DNA of 64,000 nucleotides, from the NCBI RefSeq assembly GCF_022482905.1, contig NZ_JAKVOI010000001.1, forward strand, positions 865,958 through 929,957. The letters run 5' to 3'. A program made the translations under genes and the position numbers. The stretch's first letter is position 1, and every line of letters begins with the position of its first letter. This document shows positions 9,508-17,910 of the stretch, piece after piece. The notes beneath the pieces were generated by a model that was given only the letters and a program-made list of their open reading frames with translations, ran no database searches and was not told the DNA's origin. Source of the DNA: Clostridium sp. Its GTDB lineage: Bacteria > Bacillota > Clostridia > Clostridiales > Clostridiaceae.

Positions 9508-10104
9508 ATGGACAATAATTTATTGAAAAGATTCAAGAGTAAATTGGAGGCACAGAAAGAGGAAGTAAAAAGCCTTTTGCAGCAGATGGAGAAAAATGGT
9601 ACCATAAAGTCCAATGAGGAATTTTCATCTGAGCTATCCACTTACGACAATCATCCTGCGGACAGTGCCAGCAGCTTGTATGATAAGGAAAAAGGATTGA
9701 TTTTCCAAAAAAATGAGGAAATTATTATAGATAAAATAGATAATGCCCTGAAAGATATAGAGAAGGGCACTTATGGAAAGTGTAAAAAATGCGGCAGGGA
9801 AATAGACGAAAAGCGGCTGGAATATGTTCCCTATGCAGAATACTGCATTGAATGCCAGAAAAAGATTGACAATTTAAAACCGGATGAGAAAAAGAACAGG
9901 CCCGCAGAAGAAGATGTAATCAAATATACTGTGAATCATGGACAAAATGATCAAACAGAGTTTGACACTGAAGATGGATATCAGTCAGTTGGAAGATTCA
10001 ATAGAAGGGAAAACATAGTGGAAGAATATACAGACGAAGATGAGGAATATGTAGAACCAGTAGAGTCAATAAGCAATGATCAGTATAAGAACCAGCTGCC
10101 TTAA
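9508..10104 (+). CDS. TraR/DksA-type C4 zinc-finger protein, YteA-like
   Basis: A 198-residue soluble protein with an N-terminal coiled-coil (about 5-30 and 60-90), a zinc finger Cys92-X2-Cys95-X17-Cys113-X2-Cys116, and a long acidic C-terminal tail rich in Glu and Asp (about 165-185). DksA/TraR proteins bind the secondary channel of RNA polymerase; the Firmicute YteA group shares the fold with an extended tail, and several members are sporulation-associated. The ATG at 9508 follows AAAGGAG with good spacing. It is a single-gene unit followed by a terminator shared with the opposite strand. Confidence 0.85.
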   Translation: MDNNLLKRFKSKLEAQKEEVKSLLQQMEKNGTIKSNEEFSSELSTYDNHPADSASSLYDKEKGLIFQKNEEIIIDKIDNALKDIEKGTYGKCKKCGREIDEKRLEYVPYAEYCIECQKKIDNLKPDEKKNRPAEEDVIKYTVNHGQNDQTEFDTEDGYQSVGRFNRRENIVEEYTDEDEEYVEPVESISNDQYKNQLP

Positions 10105-10152
10105 GCATTTATTTTAGCAAAAGATTTGACTAAAGTTAATATATAAAAATAG

Positions 10153-10186
10153 AAGGCAGTAATCCTATAAACCGGATACTGCTTTT
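10153..10186. terminator. Hairpin between convergent genes
   Basis: AAGGCAGTAATCC and GGATACTGCTTTT form about 12 pairs with one bulged base and an 8-nt loop, followed by T residues. It lies between the DksA-like gene and the oppositely directed hydrolase gene and may serve both. Confidence 0.65.
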
Positions 10187-10207
10187 GATTCTTGCAAATA
10201 AATTTTC

Positions 10208-11320
10208 TCAACCAAGAAATTTTTTGATTTCTTCGAAGGCAAGATTAATCTGGCCGACTTGACAATGCTGTTCCCCACCGGTTTTTCTGGTAAAAACCTT
10301 TGTTGTAACGGAGCCTGCATTGCAGAGTTCCTGCTGAATTTGAGGGAGTCTTGAGATTGGTACGTACTGATCATCTTCACCGGCCAATAGTAGAACTTCC
10401 TGGTTGATAAACTGCCCTATGCCCTTTATACTGTGACGTTTGAAATTTCTGTATAGATTAAAGGGCGTGGCCTCGCCGGTAATCTCGTAGCCTTTATTTA
10501 TTTTCCATGTAAGATCAATATTGCCCTGCATCATTTTGTTTATGAAATTATTGAATTCATTAAATTTGTTGTTTTTAAACAATTTAACAAGGTTGTTTCC
10601 TATTTCCTTGGGAATTCGATTCATCAATGGATCCAATCCGGAATAGAAGATATCGAATGCTATTACTTTATCTATGCGCTTTTCAAAAGCTGCCGCACGC
10701 AGGACAAAATAACCTCCCCAAGACATGCCGATTGCACTGACACGTTTCAAATTGAAATAATCAATTACCGTCGAAACTGGTTTTTCCCAGTTTGGAATAA
10801 ACTTAAGCCCGTTTTTTAAAGCCGTACCCTGGCCCGGGCCGTCAAAAACAATTATATTATAGTCTGTATTTTTTAAGAATACAGCTTCTTTGATAATTTC
10901 TTCCATATAGGAATCATAGCCTCCAAAAATAATCAGTGTTTTATGTGCGTTTAGGTTGAACAGCTCTACAGCTGGAAGAAAAGAGTTTTCATAGGGAACC
11001 TTGTAGCTTTTGAAATCAAAATCATTGTAGTATTTGTAAAAGTTTCTGCGGTATCCTTCATACATTTTCTGTTTGCTGGGATTTTTGGGCTGCAGGTAAA
11101 ATTCAGCTGCCTTATAATAATTTGAGGCTATGCCGTAAGAGCCCTCATTTTCCCGTTTCACAGCAAGATGTGACCAGTTTTCATACCAGCTGTCAAAATC
11201 TTTTAATTTGGGCACTATTTGTTTTAAATCTTCCTTTACCCTGGGATCATTTTCATAGTCATAAGTAAAACGGGTTATCTGCAGATCGAATTGTTCATTG
11301 CCTGTATATTTTTTGAACAT
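10208..11320 (-). CDS. Alpha/beta hydrolase, DUF1100/FrsA-like
   Basis: A 370-residue hydrolase: an N-terminal helical cap region (about 1-120) and a C-terminal alpha/beta fold with nucleophile elbow GMSWGG (Ser near 202), acid in AGEDDQYVP (about 325) and a late EQHCQ His (about 352). This layout matches FrsA/DUF1100-type esterases and the dihydropseudooxynicotine-hydrolase group. The start is the ATG at 11320 because GCGGAGG lies 7 nt upstream; an in-frame ATG 14 codons earlier precedes that site. A TetR-family gene is divergent, with overlapping promoters between them, so the hydrolase is probably repressed by that regulator and induced by its substrate. Confidence 0.8.
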   Translation of the reverse strand: MFKKYTGNEQFDLQITRFTYDYENDPRVKEDLKQIVPKLKDFDSWYENWSHLAVKRENEGSYGIASNYYKAAEFYLQPKNPSKQKMYEGYRRNFYKYYNDFDFKSYKVPYENSFLPAVELFNLNAHKTLIIFGGYDSYMEEIIKEAVFLKNTDYNIIVFDGPGQGTALKNGLKFIPNWEKPVSTVIDYFNLKRVSAIGMSWGGYFVLRAAAFEKRIDKVIAFDIFYSGLDPLMNRIPKEIGNNLVKLFKNNKFNEFNNFINKMMQGNIDLTWKINKGYEITGEATPFNLYRNFKRHSIKGIGQFINQEVLLLAGEDDQYVPISRLPQIQQELCNAGSVTTKVFTRKTGGEQHCQVGQINLAFEEIKKFLG

Positions 11321-11366
11321 AAGAATACCTCCGCTTAATTGATTTGACCTATGGGCCATCAACTAA

Positions 11367-11413
11367 AGTATATTGTTATTTTGAACGACAAACAATTGTT
11401 AAAATGGTATAAT
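11367..11413. promoter_or_regulatory. Overlapping divergent promoters with a central palindrome
   Basis: For the - strand hydrolase, TTGTTT and TATACT (complement of 11390-11395 and 11367-11372) are 17 bp apart. For the + strand TetR gene, TATAAT (11408-11413) has an extended TGG element and a weak ACGACA -35 at 11385-11390. The perfect palindrome AACAATTGTT (11391-11400) overlaps elements of both, so it is the best candidate operator for the TetR protein. Confidence 0.6.
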
Positions 11414-11475
11414 ATGTTCGTAATCAAACAAACTAGATAAAAATGTATTAAATCGGACAAGAGGGGTGAAGTTGA

Positions 11476-12036
11476 TTGGCGGAGGATGTGCGTATTTTTA
11501 AAACAAAACAAACTATTGAAGCAGCTTTTATCAAATTGCTGCAAAAAAAAGATTTTGACAGCATTACAATTAAAAATATATGTGAGGCTTCATTAACAAG
11601 CCGATCCACTTTTTACAGCCATTACGTAGATAAATATGATCTTCTGGAAAAAGTTGTACAGTGCTATGCTGATATTGTGAGGAAGAAAGCTAAATTGCGT
11701 TTTTTACAGACGGAAAGCGGCGGTGTAGAGAAAATCATAGGCGATATTTCCCAAATATTTTCACATCGCAAGGAGGAGATAAAGACACTGCTGAAGGTTC
11801 ATGTACCAAGGGGAGATCTGCGGGAAGAAATTGAAAAGATCCTTTTTTCGCAGTGTCGTATATATTTACAACAGCATAAAAAAGCTACAGATGTTTCAAT
11901 GGATCTATTGGCAAAGCTTTACGTGGCGAATGTTTTTGTGCTTATGACATGGATACTGGAAAATGGTATGGATAAGAAGGCTGTCAGCCTTCTAAACAGA
12001 ATGCAGTATTATTTTTTCACACAAATGTCCCTTTAA
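11476..12036 (+). CDS. TetR/AcrR-family transcriptional regulator
   Basis: A 186-residue regulator. The N-terminal HTH (about 8-55) reads ALXXLLXXKXFDSITIKNIC-like, with the recognition-helix motif SLTSRSTFYSHYVDKYDLL. The C-terminal ligand-binding domain (about 70-186) is all-helical and matches the TetR_C_33-like group often found with hydrolases. The TTG at 11476 follows GAGGGGTGA by 7 nt. It sits divergent to a hydrolase gene, sharing a 155-bp control region, and probably represses both that gene and itself. Confidence 0.85.
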   Translation: MAEDVRIFKTKQTIEAAFIKLLQKKDFDSITIKNICEASLTSRSTFYSHYVDKYDLLEKVVQCYADIVRKKAKLRFLQTESGGVEKIIGDISQIFSHRKEEIKTLLKVHVPRGDLREEIEKILFSQCRIYLQQHKKATDVSMDLLAKLYVANVFVLMTWILENGMDKKAVSLLNRMQYYFFTQMSL

Positions 12037-12087
12037 GCACTTGAAGGCAATTAAAAGCTATTTTATACTGTAGGGAGATGAAAAGAA

Positions 12088-12387
12088 ATGAGAATTTTAC
12101 TTATGGAAATCACATTGAGAGCATCCTGGGTTAGTTCGCTGAAGGAAAAGAGGATGATTGTAAAGAGTATAGTTCAGAAACTTAAAAACAAGTTTAATAT
12201 TTCAGTATCTGAAATAGATAAGCAGGATATTCATAAAATTATAGTTATAGGTATAGCTGGAATTTGTGCAAATTCCTCACAGGCTGACGCTATTATGGAA
12301 AATATAATAGATTTTATAGAATATAATAGTGATGCTGAAATAGTTGATATCAAAAATGAAAGTATTGTAAATAGAATAAACTATTAA
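12088..12387 (+). CDS. DUF503 (YlxP-like) protein
   Basis: A 99-residue protein with the DUF503 pattern: an N-terminal beta strand MRILLMEITLR, the conserved SLKEKRMIVKSIVQKLKNKF helix and a final EIVDI strand. YlxP proteins have a small alpha/beta fold and, in Bacillus, are linked to ribosome maturation, although many paralogs are uncharacterised. This copy stands alone between a regulator and a terminator, away from the usual nusA-infB-rbfA locus, so it may be a paralog. The ATG at 12088 follows GTAGGGAGATG. Confidence 0.75.
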   Translation: MRILLMEITLRASWVSSLKEKRMIVKSIVQKLKNKFNISVSEIDKQDIHKIIVIGIAGICANSSQADAIMENIIDFIEYNSDAEIVDIKNESIVNRINY

Positions 12388-12420
12388 AAGCTGGTTTGAA
12401 GGCCAGCTTTTAATAGTTTA
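12377..12420 (+). terminator. Strong hairpin terminator after the DUF503 gene
   Basis: An 18-bp perfect inverted repeat (12377-12394 and 12403-12420) with the core AAAAGCTGG/CCAGCTTTT and an 8-nt loop. The left arm includes the stop codon of the gene. Confidence 0.75.
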
Positions 12421-12497
12421 AAATTGTTTTCATATATTATAAAATAAAATAGGAAATTCATATTAGAATTAGATAAAAGGTTTGGAGTGATATATTT

Positions 12498-12929
12498 ATG
12501 GATCATATGGATTATGAGATATTGGAGTGTTTAAAGCATAATGCAAGGACCAAGGCATCTGCAATAAGCAAAAAAGTACATTTGTCGGTTTCAGCAGTTC
12601 TTGAACGCATCAAGAAAATGGAAATAAATGGTATAATAAGAAATTATACTATAGTATTGGATGAAATTAAATTGGGTAATAATACGAGCGCTTTGATGGA
12701 GGTCAGTCTGGATCATCCGAAATTTTACGATTCATTTACGGATGAGATAAAGAAAAATAATAATATAATTTTCTGCTATTATCTTACAGGGGATTTTGAT
12801 TTTATTTTGAAGATAATCTGCAAATCACCGGAAGATCTAGAAAAGATACATCGGGAAATAAAGGGTATAGAGGGAGTATCAAAAACAAAAACCTATTGTG
12901 TCCTAAAAAATGTGAAGGGTGATTGCTAA
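12498..12929 (+). CDS. Lrp/AsnC-family transcriptional regulator
   Basis: A 143-residue protein with an N-terminal winged HTH (about 5-52; motif ARTKASAISKKVHLSVSAVLERIKKM) and a C-terminal RAM/AsnC ligand-binding domain (about 65-140; GDFDFILKIICKS). Lrp-type regulators form octamers and respond to amino acids. It lies immediately upstream of a nine-gene amino-acid operon and is separated from it by 278 bp of very AT-rich DNA, so it is the natural candidate regulator. The ATG at 12498 has a moderate upstream site (TTGGAGTG). Confidence 0.85.
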   Translation: MDHMDYEILECLKHNARTKASAISKKVHLSVSAVLERIKKMEINGIIRNYTIVLDEIKLGNNTSALMEVSLDHPKFYDSFTDEIKKNNNIIFCYYLTGDFDFILKIICKSPEDLEKIHREIKGIEGVSKTKTYCVLKNVKGDC

Positions 12930-13207
12930 TATATTTCATATAATATAATTGATAAATAAAAGTATGCTCAATTATTAAACTAAAAAAATTTTGCCATATA
13001 TAATAAAATGAAATAAATATTTTTGCACAAAGTATGCTAAAAACTAAATTATACATAAATTTCATGAGATATTGAAAAAAAATATTTATTAATATAATAT
13101 GTACTTATAAATTAAAAATTATTAAAAAATATATGTATTTAGATAGAGAAATGAAAATTTTTATATCTAAAATTATGATTTTCTTAATTTAAGGGAGGAA
13201 GTATTAT
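12930..13207 (+). promoter_or_regulatory. AT-rich control region with spaced AGTATGCT repeats
   Basis: This gene-free 278 bp is almost pure A/T. It holds two copies of AGTATGCT exactly 70 bp apart (12961 and 13031), each beside a TTTTGC element. Widely spaced weak repeats in AT-rich, bendable DNA fit Lrp-type wrapping, but no promoter can be chosen with confidence among many TATAAT-like runs. The GGGAGG before the next start is at the right edge. Confidence 0.35.
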
Positions 13208-14071
13208 ATGGAAAATTTAGGCTACTACAACGGAAAATATGATTTGATTGAGAATATGACAATACCTATGAATGATCGTGTATGTTATTTTGGTGATGGA
13301 GTTTATGATGCTACCTACAGCAGAAATCATATAATATTCGCACTTGATGAGCATATTGACCGATTTTTTAACAGTGCAGGACTACTTAGAATAAAAATCC
13401 CATATACAAAAGATGAATTAAAGGAAATTCTTACTGAGATGGTTAAAAAAGTGGATTCCGGTGAACAATTTGTATACTGGCAGGTTACAAGAGGGACAGG
13501 TATGCGCAACCATATTTTCCCTGGAGATGAGGTAAAGGCAAATTTGTGGATTGTATTAAAACCATTGGAAGTAAAAGACATGTCACAGAAGCTGAAGTTA
13601 ATTACCCTGGAGGATACGAGATTTTTACACTGTAATATAAAAACATTGAATCTTCTGCCAAGTGTTATAGCGGCACAAAAGGCTGAAGAAGCAGGATGCC
13701 AGGAGGCAGTGTTCCATAGGGGAGATAGAGTTACTGAATGTGCTCACAGCAATGTTTCGATTATAAAGGATGGGATATTTAGAACAGCACCTGCTGACAA
13801 TTTGATTCTTCCGGGTATAGCAAGAGCACACATAATAAAAATGTGTAAAAAATTCAATATACCTGTAAATGAAACTGCATTTACAGTAAAGGATCTTATG
13901 AATGCAGATGAAGTTATAGTTACAAGTTCAGGACAATTTTGCATGACCGCTGCCGAAATAGATGGAAAACCTGTAGGTGGAAAAGCACCGGAAATAGTTA
14001 AGAAACTTCAAGATGCATTACTTGAGGAATATTTAGAAGAAACAAATGTAGAACAGGGGGCCATTTTATGA
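13208..14071 (+). CDS. D-amino-acid transaminase (class IV PLP aminotransferase)
   Basis: A 287-residue fold-type IV enzyme that would transfer an amino group between D-amino acids and 2-oxo acids, for example making D-glutamate from D-alanine. The Schiff-base lysine is in CNIKTLNLLP and falls at residue 145, the same number as in the Bacillus enzyme. The ECAHSN motif (near 180) and the VTSSGQF phosphate-binding segment (near 240) also match. RBS GGGAGG precedes ATG 13208. The gene overlaps the next by 4 bp. Downstream genes act on D-glutamate and 5-oxoproline, which supports a D-glutamate role over branched-chain use. Confidence 0.85.
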   Translation: MENLGYYNGKYDLIENMTIPMNDRVCYFGDGVYDATYSRNHIIFALDEHIDRFFNSAGLLRIKIPYTKDELKEILTEMVKKVDSGEQFVYWQVTRGTGMRNHIFPGDEVKANLWIVLKPLEVKDMSQKLKLITLEDTRFLHCNIKTLNLLPSVIAAQKAEEAGCQEAVFHRGDRVTECAHSNVSIIKDGIFRTAPADNLILPGIARAHIIKMCKKFNIPVNETAFTVKDLMNADEVIVTSSGQFCMTAAEIDGKPVGGKAPEIVKKLQDALLEEYLEETNVEQGAIL

Positions 14072-15180
14072 ATCAGGAAGAATTGACCATATTGAATATA
14101 GGAGAAAATTTGGACAACCTAATGAATCTTGATCCGAGAGGATATGGAGTGTGCAGAATTTTATATAGTGCTGCAAGGGAATATACGGAAGGGCCTTTGA
14201 CAATGAACAGTGCCCAGAAGCTGGTAGGTACATTAAAAGAAGGAGATCTTGTATATATATTGACAGGCTTTGTGCTTCTCCCATTCAAAAAGGCGGAGAT
14301 GGATGGAATTGTAAGTACAATGCTTCTGGCAAGAGCTCTCGTAAAGGGATTTAATGTAAAACCAGTAATAATATGTCCTGAGGACAATATAGAGGCTGTA
14401 AAAAATCTGGCCTATGTAGTTGGACTTCATTTCTACGATAATATTGAGGAACTTAAGGAATATCCGCTTTCCATAGCTGGAATAACATTCACAAAAGATG
14501 CAGCCAAAGCTGAAGAACAAGCTGGTAAGATCATGGCTGAAGGTCTGCCGAGTGCAGTTATAAGTATAGAATGCCCGGGAGCAAATTCGGTTGGAGTATA
14601 TCACAATGCAGTAGGCAAAGATGTAACTGAAATAGAAGCAAAGAGGGATATACTGTTTACCAAATTGAAGCAAAAAGGTGTACTGAATATAGCAATCGGT
14701 GATCTTGGAAATGAGCTTGGCATGGGAACTTTAAAGGATCATATTCAAAAGTATGTTCCATATGCAGCCAAGGGTAGTTGTTCATGTGGATGCGGTGGAG
14801 GAATACTGGCAAGTGTAGGTGCAGATAATATTATAACGGCTACAGTTTCGGATTGGGGATGCTATGGGCTTATAGCAGCATTATCCTATCTTAAGAAGGA
14901 TTTGAATATAATGCATACTGTTGAGATGGAAAAGGAAGCTATGATTACTGCATCAAGAAGTGGAATGATAGATATGTATGGAGATTTGATTCCGGCCATA
15001 GATGGATGCAATATGTCAATGAACTTATCCATAGTAAACCTCATGAGAGAATGTATAGAATCTGCAATGAAACTTGACAGGACTTGTGCTGCGTGGTTTG
15101 ATAAAGTAATAGAATTGGGTTTTTATCAGGATCAGAAAGCTTTGGATGGCAGAGAACAAAAATTGAAAAAGATAATTTAG
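14068..15180 (+). CDS. DUF4392 protein (D-glutamate cyclase C-terminal-type)
   Basis: A 370-residue protein of the DUF4392 family. In mammals this domain is the C-terminal part of D-glutamate cyclase (DGLUCY), which converts D-glutamate to 5-oxo-D-proline. Visible conserved stretches are LDPRGYGV near the N-terminus, GFVLLPFKKAEMDG (about 70-83), ECPGANSVGVYHN (about 168-180), GDLGNELGMG (about 210) and a glycine/cysteine loop GSCSCGCGGG (about 238). The start ATG 14068 overlaps the transaminase stop. The other half of the mammalian enzyme, DUF1445, is the very next gene, so the two probably form one enzyme. Confidence 0.8.
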   Translation: MNQEELTILNIGENLDNLMNLDPRGYGVCRILYSAAREYTEGPLTMNSAQKLVGTLKEGDLVYILTGFVLLPFKKAEMDGIVSTMLLARALVKGFNVKPVIICPEDNIEAVKNLAYVVGLHFYDNIEELKEYPLSIAGITFTKDAAKAEEQAGKIMAEGLPSAVISIECPGANSVGVYHNAVGKDVTEIEAKRDILFTKLKQKGVLNIAIGDLGNELGMGTLKDHIQKYVPYAAKGSCSCGCGGGILASVGADNIITATVSDWGCYGLIAALSYLKKDLNIMHTVEMEKEAMITASRSGMIDMYGDLIPAIDGCNMSMNLSIVNLMRECIESAMKLDRTCAAWFDKVIELGFYQDQKALDGREQKLKKII

Positions 15181-15193
15181 GGGTGTTTGGAAT

Positions 15194-15979
15194 ATGGATT
15201 GTTCAAGTATGAAACCATATGATGTCCGCAGGTTGATACGTGAAGAAAAGATTACAACTCCAACGGCAGGAATGTGTGCAGGTTATGCCCAGGCCAACCT
15301 GGTCATTCTTCCTAAAGAGCTGGCTTATGATTTCCTGCTTTTTACGCAGAGAAATCCAAAGTCCTGTCCGTTGCTTGAAGTAAGTGATGAAGGCTGTAAA
15401 AAACTAAAGTATCTGGGAAATGATATTGACATCACGACGGATATACCGAAATACAGAGTATATGAAAAAGGAATCCTGACCGGTGAGTATACAGATGTGG
15501 ATGATATGTGGAGAGATGATTTTGTCAGCTTTTTAATTGGATGCAGTTTTTCCTTTGAATCTGATCTGATTGAAGCAGATGTTCCTATAAGACATATTGA
15601 AGAAAATTGTAATGTGCCGATGTTCATAACAAATATTGACTGCACACCGGCAGGCATGTTCAACGGGAAAATGGTTGTAAGCATGAGACCTCTTCCATAT
15701 AATCAGATAGTAAAGTCTGTTCTGATAAGCGGAGAGATGCCCAAGGTGCATGGAGCACCAGTCCATATAGGAGAGCCATCTGTAATAGGAATAAAGGACA
15801 TAACAAAACCGGATTTCGGTGACGCTGTTACCATAAAAGAGGATGAAGTACCTGTATTCTGGGCCTGCGGTGTTACACCACAGTCAGTAGTTATGAATGT
15901 AAAGCCTGAAATAGTTATTACGCATTCACCGGGACATATGCTTATAACTGATATAAAAAATATAGATCTTAAATATTGA
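15194..15979 (+). CDS. DUF1445 hydro-lyase family protein (D-glutamate cyclase N-terminal-type)
   Basis: A 261-residue protein of the DUF1445 family, often labelled putative hydro-lyase. It shows the family start (RRLIREEKITTPTAGMCAGYAQANL, residues about 9-33), NPKSCPLLEV, the SFSFE segment and the closing ACGVTPQ ... SPGHMLITD. In the mammalian D-glutamate cyclase this domain is fused to DUF4392; here they are adjacent separate genes 13 bp apart. The following pxpA starts 9 bp downstream, linking the proposed 5-oxoproline product to 5-oxoprolinase. Confidence 0.85.
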   Translation: MDCSSMKPYDVRRLIREEKITTPTAGMCAGYAQANLVILPKELAYDFLLFTQRNPKSCPLLEVSDEGCKKLKYLGNDIDITTDIPKYRVYEKGILTGEYTDVDDMWRDDFVSFLIGCSFSFESDLIEADVPIRHIEENCNVPMFITNIDCTPAGMFNGKMVVSMRPLPYNQIVKSVLISGEMPKVHGAPVHIGEPSVIGIKDITKPDFGDAVTIKEDEVPVFWACGVTPQSVVMNVKPEIVITHSPGHMLITDIKNIDLKY

Positions 15980-15988
15980 GGAGATATC

Positions 15989-16744
15989 ATGTACAAGGTG
16001 GATTTGAATTGTGATTTAGGTGAAAGTTTTGGAAATTACAGAATTGGTTCAGATGAAGAGGTTATACCATACATTTCATCGGCTAACATTGCCTGTGGCT
16101 TTCATGCTTCCGACCCTGTGGTAATGGATAATACGGTTGAATTATGTAAAAAGTATAATGTTTCTGTGGGGGCGCACCCCGGATTTGCGGATTTGGTTGG
16201 ATTTGGAAGGCGAAAAATGGATATTTCCTTCAGAGAGGCCAAACTTATTGTACAGTATCAGATTGGAGCACTTGATTCTTTCTGCAGGGCCAGGGATATA
16301 AAGATGAATCATGTAAAACTGCACGGTGCACTTTACAATATGGCAGCACGGGATCTGGAACTTGCTTCATCCATTTGTGAGGGAATATATGAAGTAAATC
16401 CTGATTTGGTTCTGCTTGCTCTAAGTGGAAGCAGAATGATTGAAGCTGCTCAAAATACAGGGCTGAAATCAGCAAGTGAGGTTTTTGCAGACAGGGCCTA
16501 TAATGATGATGGCTCTCTTGTGGACAGGAAAAAGGCTGGTGCTGTCATAACCGATGAGAAAGTTGCCATTGAAAGAGTCACAAGGATGGTTAAAGAAAAG
16601 AAGGTAAAGACAATAAATGAAATTGATATTCCACTTAGGGCTGATTCCATATGTGTTCACGGGGATGGAGCGAAGGCCCTGGAATTTGTAGAGAAAATAA
16701 ATGAAGCTTTTAAAAAGGAAAATATAAAAATAGCTTCATTATAA
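15989..16744 (+). CDS. pxpA: 5-oxoprolinase subunit A (LamB/YcsF family)
   Basis: A 251-residue PxpA homolog. It has the family hallmarks: VDLNCDLGESFG at residues 3-14, IACGFHASDP (about 35-44), VGAHPGFADLVGFGRR (about 61-76), HVKLHGALYN (about 107-116) and the late SICVHGDGAKA. PxpA, PxpB and PxpC together open 5-oxoproline to glutamate with ATP. ATG 15989 follows GAGGAGATATC. It lies between the cyclase-like genes and the racemase-like gene, and pxpB and pxpC come after the racemase, so the complex is split by one gene. Confidence 0.92.
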   Translation: MYKVDLNCDLGESFGNYRIGSDEEVIPYISSANIACGFHASDPVVMDNTVELCKKYNVSVGAHPGFADLVGFGRRKMDISFREAKLIVQYQIGALDSFCRARDIKMNHVKLHGALYNMAARDLELASSICEGIYEVNPDLVLLALSGSRMIEAAQNTGLKSASEVFADRAYNDDGSLVDRKKAGAVITDEKVAIERVTRMVKEKKVKTINEIDIPLRADSICVHGDGAKALEFVEKINEAFKKENIKIASL

Positions 16745-16769
16745 TTATAGAAAGAAGGTTTATATATTT

Positions 16770-17890
16770 ATGGAAAACTATTTAAGAACATATGCCAAAG
16801 TAAGTCTGGAAGCTATAGGGCATAATATAGACGAGGTAAAAAAAAAGTAGATGAGCATGTAAAAGTAATGGCTGTAATAAAAGCGGATGGATATGGTCAT
16901 GGTGCCATAGAAGTGGGAAGTTTTCTTGAGGACAGAGTTGACTATTTTGCAGTGGCAACTATAGAAGAGGCGATAGAACTCAGGCAAAGCGGTATACATC
17001 TTCCAATATTGATTCTCGGGTACACTTCTCCAAGTCAGTATCCAGATATAGTTGAATATGATATCACCCAGACCATATACAATCTGGAAACTGCAGAGGC
17101 ACTGTCAAGATGTGCAGCTCATCACGATAAAAAGGCAAAAATTCACATCGCTCTGGAAACGGGAATGAACAGAATTGGTTTCAAGGTCAATGAAGAAAGC
17201 GTTTCAGCTGTAGGAAAGATAATGAATATGGATAATGTAGTTGTTGAAGGGCTGTTCACACATTTTTCATGTGCCGATGAAGAGAACAAAAGTTATACTA
17301 GGATACAGATGAAAAGGTATGATGAGTTTTTGAAGATGCTTGGGGACAGAAATATAAACATTCCACTTAAACATATTTGTAATAGTGCAGGAATTATGGA
17401 ATTTGGCGATCATCGCTTTGACATGGTAAGAAGCGGAATAATTACATATGGATTGTACCCGTCGGAGGAAGTAGATAAGAATTCTATAAAATTAATACCG
17501 GCACTGGAATGGAAGTCCCATGTCATAAATATTTCAGAAGTCGGCAGCGGCTGCGGTATAAGTTATGGAAAAACTTATGTTACACAGGGAAAAACCAGAA
17601 TTGCAACTGTTTCTGTAGGGTATGCAGATGGATATATGAGGGCACTTTCTTCAAAGGCAAAAGTACTTATTCATGGACAATATGCTCCTATAATAGGAAG
17701 AATATGCATGGATCAGATGATGGTTGATATAACTCATATAGATAATGTAAAAATTGAAGATGAAGTAACATTGATTGGATGTGACGGTGAAAACAGGATT
17801 ACTGTGGAACAGCTGGCTGAGATGGCGGGAAGCTTCAATTATGAATTTGTCTGTGGAATAGGAAAAAGAGTAAAAAGAGTTTATAAATAA
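16770..17890 (+). CDS. alr: Alanine-racemase-family enzyme interrupted by a one-base shift
   Basis: A fold-type III PLP racemase of about 373 residues if read through. From ATG 16770 the frame encodes MENYLRTYAKVSLEAIGHN then IDEVKKK and meets TAG at 16848. Reading continues one frame back as VDEHVKVMAVIKADGYGHGA, which holds the PLP lysine (codon 16880). The rest is intact: the SYGKTY catalytic tyrosine segment, RICMDQMMVD and the C-terminal VCGIGKRVKR. The shift lies in an A9 run; ten A would restore the frame. An internal start at ATG 16868 would give 340 residues lacking the first strand of the barrel. Frameshifting, polymerase slippage, phase variation, mutation or sequence error are all possible. 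The operon suggests a Glu- or Ala-acting racemase. Confidence 0.75.
16838..16850 (+). other. A9 slippery run ending in A AAA AAG followed by TAG
   Basis: Nine A residues (16838-16846) then G give an in-frame A-AAA-AAG heptamer at 16841-16847, immediately before the TAG. This is the same heptamer, in the same phase, as the dnaX -1 frameshift site of E. coli. A -1 slip, or one extra A added by polymerase slippage, joins both parts of the racemase. A GAGG sits 4-5 nt upstream, closer than the usual -1 stimulatory spacing. Confidence 0.55.
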
Positions 17891-17910
17891 GGCAGTGGAT
17901 GTGATAAGTT

